Source of the DNA: Punctularia strigosozonata HHB-11173 SS5
Lineage: Eukaryota; Basidiomycota; Agaricomycetes; Corticiales; Punctulariaceae
DNA length: 64,000 nt
Assembly (NCBI RefSeq): GCF_000264995.1
Contig: NW_006767433.1
Location: 1,396,876-1,460,875, forward strand
Reading direction: 5' to 3'
The notes under the pieces were generated by a model, which was given only the letters and a program-made list of their open reading frames with translations, ran no database searches and was not told where the DNA came from. The position numbers and the translations under genes were made by a program. Positions 59,636 through 64,000 of the stretch are shown here, one piece after another (the stretch's first letter is position 1; each line of letters begins with the position of its first letter).

Positions 59636-59913
59636 TAAAAGGTCTAAGTGGTGCGATGAAACGACTAATGTTGATGAGCCACTGGTGACCGTACGACGAC
59701 GTCGTCGGTGTGGAGAACAACGGGCGTTGCGGCTTTGTGTGGCGGGAAACGCGTCCGTCTTACATGTGCGTCACGTGCCATCATCGCTGAGAAGCCACTG
59801 AGCCAGACTGAGCCGGCTTGAAAGCTGTAAGCTGCAGCCTGAGCTGAACGACCTATACGCCTCGCTTCACCAACAACTGTCCACAAGCTCACTCTACCGT
59901 AACTGTAGTCAAG

Positions 59914-62576
59914 ATGGATGCAGAAATGATGGCGGCCATGGGCTTCAGTGGCTTCGGAAAAGCCCAGAAGAAGAGGGAATTGGACCCAAAGCGGTTTGAC
60001 AAGACAAAACGGGCAGAGGTAGGCGTGCGGTCTCGCATACACCCTTAGCAAACCAACACAAAATAATGATTATAACCAGTCAACTGCCCCATCGCCAAAA
60101 TCTCAGGACCACCTGTCTGTGCCGGCCACAACGGTTGCTTCGACTCGCAATAACGTCGAGGAGCCGACACACGACCCTGGGGAGGATAGTGACGACGACG
60201 TGGGGCCTCCGCCTCTTCCTTCAGGAGCGAATGCAGAGCCTGAATACGATCCTGACGAATTCGACGGCCCGGACGTCGGCGACGACAACTCTGACCTGCC
60301 TCAGTTCCCAACGACGCACGAGCTCGTGCTCAAAGATCACACCAAGGTCATCTCCGCACTGACACTAGATCCAAGCGGCGCAAGGGTGGTGAGCGGGAGC
60401 CACGACTACGATTGCAAGCTTTGGGACTTTGGTGGGATGGACCATAGGTGCAAACCGTTCAAGACTTGGGAACCTTCGGGGTCATACTATGTGAGTTCTT
60501 CTGATAGGTAGCCTGTTCCGACACTCATGAACACTCATTTAGATAAATGATATCAAGTACTCGAACGACGGCCACCAATTCCTGGTCGTATCCGCAACTC
60601 TCCAACCTAAACTCTACGACCGCGATGGAGAAGAACTGTGCGTACACTCTCTACCCATCCAGGGCGGGTATCTCGAACTGACTGGCAGGGCCACATTTAT
60701 TAAGGGTGATCCATATATCCGGGATATGAAGAACACTGCGTGAGTGCTCAAACGCTGTTGAGCGCATACCCTGATTGACATGCTGTTCCGTCTGATGCAG
60801 AGGGCACGTCGCGGAGGTTACAAGCTGTGCGTGGCATCCAAAGGACTCGAACACGTTCATCACGAGCTCTGCGGATTCCACCATCCGGTACGCCCGTTCT
60901 ATCCAAGTTTCGAGCGCCCACCCTGCGTTTTCCTTGATGGCTATAAACGTAGTCTTCGCGCAATTCCGGCAACACACTAGCAGTACAGCGCAGACCTAGC
61001 TGACCAACCATATCTTAGGATATGGGACGTTGAGAACAAGCGCAAGCAGAAGACGGTCATCGTCGTCAAGTCAAAGGAACGAGGCGCGAGGACGAAGGTT
61101 ATGTCATGCGCGTACTCGCCGGAAGGGAACATGATCGCTGGAGGTCAGTCCTCTACCCAGACAGGTTCTGCGGCTTGGCCGCAGCGTTCTCTCGTACCCG
61201 TACGGGGCGGTGTGCTGACGTGGCACAATCTATTCCTGTTACAGCTTGCTTGGACGGTGCACTGCACTTGTGGAACACGAGTTCGAACTTCGTCAGGCCG
61301 AACCTGAGCATCGAGGGTGCGCACACGAAGAATACAGAGCCCGGATCAGTGGTGTTCTCCGTGGATGGCAGGACGATCCTAACAAGAGGCGGGGACGATA
61401 CCGTCAAGTGTGCGTATTATGATGATCAAGACGGCAGATAACTGACTTCGTTTACGATTTCAGTATGGGATGTCCGAGCATTCAAAAAGCCACTCGCTGT
61501 TCGGGACAATCTGCCTAATCTATACCAGACTACAAACGCGATATTCAGCCCCGACGATAAGCATGTCCTTACGGGAGCCGGCGCCACCTCTAAGGGTGGG
61601 CAGGGCAAGCTCGTGTTCCTGACGAAGGATGGGCTGGAGCCCGTAAAGGAGCTCTTGGTGGGCACGACGCCCGTGCGTGTGGTATGGCACCCGAAGATCA
61701 ATCAGGTCTGATAACGGCTTTGCTGCGCAAAATGCTCGTTCGCTGACGCATCACCCAGATCGTCACGGGCATGGCCAACGGACAGATATGCGTCCTCTAC
61801 TCGCCCCAGACGTCGTTGAATGGCGCAAAACTGCCGATGAGCAAGGGCCCGGCGAAGAAGGCGACGATCGAGGACATGTCATACGCGCTCGCGGCGCCGA
61901 ACATCATCACGCCGCACGCCCTGCCTATGTTCCGGGAGGGCGAGGGCATCGCGCGTGGCACGAAGCGCAAGCTGGAGAAGGCGAGGATGGACCCGCGGAA
62001 GAGCAGACGGCCGGAGCTGCCTGTCACGGGCCCGGGGCGGGGTGGACGCGTCGGCGCGAGCGCGACGCAACACGTCGTGCAGAACCTCGTACGGGATACG
62101 ACGCGGGACGAAGACGTGCGTCATGCTCAACTTTCTCTGTTTGGCGGGCGGGAGAGGCGTGGCCTGGCCGCGCGTGGCTCCCGAGCGGGTCAATTTTCCA
62201 GATCAGACACATCAGCGCGCCTGTCTTGGGCGTCGTCATGGTGTCCCGCTCGCCGCGTCATTTTCGTTCATGGCGCGCTGTTGGATGAGCCCCTCGCTAA
62301 TCTCTTTGTCCGTTTCTTTGTCTGCAGCCGCGCGAGGCCCTGCTCAAGTACGCGACAAGCGATCCGCAGTGGACGAAAGGTGCGTCCGCGTTTTGTCTCA
62401 TTCGGCCGGAAGCGGCGTGGCCGTGGCCGCTGCCGGGGCGTGTGAACGTGATTGTTGACTGATAACGTGACGTGTTTTTTTTTCCTTCCCGCGGTTTCCC
62501 AGCTTGGAGCGCAACACAACCCAAGCCAGTGTTCGCCGAGGTCGAGCAGGAGAAAGAGGAGGAGGACAAGGCGTAG
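59914..62576 (+). CDS. WDR70: WD40-repeat protein WDR70 (gastrulation-defective homologue)
   Basis: Nuclear WD40 protein linked in other eukaryotes to DDB1-CUL4 ligases and DNA repair. Eleven exons: 59914-60018, 60080-60490, 60543-60637, 60689-60739, 60801-60887, 61019-61143, 61245-61409, 61464-61705, 61759-62115, 62328-62379 and 62503-62576; 587 aa. MMAAMGFSGFGKAQKKRELD opens the protein and is family-specific. An acidic region follows, then WD units such as VVSGSHDYDCKLWDFGGMD, STIRIWDVENKRKQ and DDTVKLWDVRAF. The C-terminal part IARGTKRKLEKARMDPRKS, PGRGGRVG and an acidic tail also match. Very well supported. Confidence 0.94.
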
Positions 62577-62768
62577 CGTACTGCTTATATACACCGTTTG
62601 TACGTTACATGTCTGCAGGCGGGATAGGGAACGAGGAGGAGAGAGGCAAACGAGAGCTGGTAACTTTCGCACGGGGGGTCGATCGATATAAAGACTGGAC
62701 CAGTCATCCCGCGCCGAGCCACCCTCGCTGCCCCCGATTCTGCTCTCACTCTAAAGGTCACGTGAACA

Positions 62769-64000
62769 ATGACCACCGTCGGCGCGCTCCCTGCGACGAA
62801 CGGCCTCTCCGCCGACGGCTACACCGAATACACCGCAGAATCCCCCGCCACCCCCGTCAACAACGACGTCGACGTCAAGATCGACATTGACCAGTTCGCC
62901 GCCGAGAGCGACGCGCGCCATGAGCCCGTCCAGCCCGCAAAGGCCCCCAGTGTCACGAGCGCGTCGGTACAGCCGGAGGTGGGCACTCCGGTCCATCCTG
63001 GTGAACATGGCCCCGTCTATGCTTCAGTGGATGCATCGCTGACGCGTCTCAGACACCATCCCCATCCACCCGCCCACTGGTGCCACCCCGCCACCCCCGA
63101 CAGGCCAGCTCTTGCCCGAGGTCGAGATGGCTGAACGAGCGGAACCCAAGACCGAGGAATCTGTTATGGACGATACAGAGCCAACCCCCGTGCCTCTCCC
63201 TCCGATGACCCCCGAGGTGCCCTCTACAGCCCCATCAGAGGGCAGCGCCATGGACGTGGAACCTGCAGTCAATGGGCATTCCTCACCCAAGCACGAGTCG
63301 CAACCAGACGCGTCGCCCAAACGTGACCCTGAAGTGGAAGCTGTTGCCTCGCAAACCAGCCTGCGTCGATCGGCGAGCGAGATGGACGACGATGAGCATC
63401 CGGCGAAGAGGGCGAGGATGACCTCGGACGCGGATCAGGAGATGAGGCAGACAGTGAGTTGAATTGTCGCGCTTGAGACGTGTTGCTGACCATCGCTTAG
63501 TCTACTCCACCAATAACCAATGGTCACACCGAACATCCCCCTGCGCTGCCTATGAACCCCATTCAGCACAGGTTTTGCCTCTCTGTGGTGCGCTCGCTCA
63601 AGAAGATGAAAGACTCAGTGCCGTTCGTGCGCCCTGTCGACCCCGTCGCCCTCAACATTCCGCACTACCCATCCATCATCAAGAATCCGATGGACCTGTC
63701 CACTGTCGAGCGCAAGCTTGGTTCTTCCAACCCCGCGAAACCTGACCCAAACCCGTCGAATCCCCGATACCGCAACGTCGACGAATTCATCGCCGACGTG
63801 CGGCTCATCTTCAGCAACGCTTTACTCTTCAACGGCCCGGACCACGCCGTGACCCTCATGGGCAAGCGTGTGCAGGACGTATTCGATAAGCAATTGAGGC
63901 AGATGCCCCCTGCCGACGAACCCAAGCTTATCGCGAAACCGAAGTCGCCGACCCCTCCGCCGCCTGCTGTAACGAAGAAGCCTGCGCGACGCTCCTCCAC
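62769..64000 (+). CDS. BDF1: Bromodomain (BET-type) protein, 5' part
   Basis: Reads acetylated histones and helps recruit TFIID. Exons 62769-63000, 63053-63453 and 63501 onward; the gene runs off the window end, so only about 377 residues are seen. A disordered acidic and Pro-rich N terminus of some 210 residues, including SEMDDDEHPAKRARM, leads to the first bromodomain: QHRFCLSVVRSLKKMKDSV, PHYPSIIKNPMDLSTVERKL, and FNGPDHAV with the acetyl-lysine-binding Asn. After it comes a Lys/Pro-rich linker (KPKSPTPPPPAVTKK). A second bromodomain and ET domain are expected beyond the edge but not visible. Confidence 0.9.

Overview
The window is nuclear DNA of a filamentous fungus, most likely a basidiomycete of the Agaricomycetes. 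Genes are dense and lie on both strands. Almost all are cut by many introns of about 45-70 nt with GT-AG ends, and the proteins match basidiomycete-style orthologues. No rRNA, tRNA, CRISPR array, transposase, reverse transcriptase or integrase was recognised. I rebuilt 34 protein-coding genes by hand, joining exons so that reading phase, splice ends and family motifs agree. Exon joins are stated in each entry; they are predictions, not transcript evidence.

Layout. 1-9 kb: cytochrome b5 reductase, a glutathione S-transferase-like protein, DLT1, a lysophospholipid acyltransferase, the small mitochondrial chaperone TIM8 and an unknown protein. 9-13 kb: a gene-poor stretch with one tiny three-exon gene and short tandem repeats. 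13-21.7 kb: an oxysterol-binding protein with a PH domain, 6-phosphogluconate dehydrogenase, a PUB1/TIA1-type RNA-binding protein and prohibitin 1. 21.8-27 kb: an asparagine-synthetase-like protein and a secreted Gly/Ser-rich repeat protein built from exon-sized modules. 27-31 kb: ATG16 and the Rab7 GTPase YPT7 head to head, then 6-phosphogluconolactonase. 31-40 kb: a PXA-domain membrane protein, a single-pass membrane protein, branched-chain aminotransferase and carnitine acetyltransferase. 40-50 kb: splicing factor SPP2, a trypsin-fold peptidase, frataxin, a mitochondrial rhodanese, a CTR copper transporter, a GPI-type BIM1/X325 copper-acquisition protein and a small unknown. 49.5-64 kb: mercaptopyruvate sulfurtransferase, V-ATPase subunit C, a multi-KH RNA-binding protein, an RWD-RBR ubiquitin ligase, an unknown nuclear-type protein, WDR70 and a bromodomain protein cut by the window end.

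How genes relate. The most suggestive pairing is CTR copper transporter plus BIM1-like protein in tandem, two parts of one copper-uptake route in Cryptococcus. ATG16 and YPT7 share a 225-bp divergent promoter and act early and late in autophagy. Two oxidative pentose-phosphate enzymes lie within 15 kb. Frataxin and two sulfurtransferases surround the copper pair. Many neighbours are divergently paired with only 50-280 bp between start codons. Splicing features stand out: six probable GC-AG introns and internal exons as small as 14 and 18 nt, one of which encodes an enzyme's catalytic motif.
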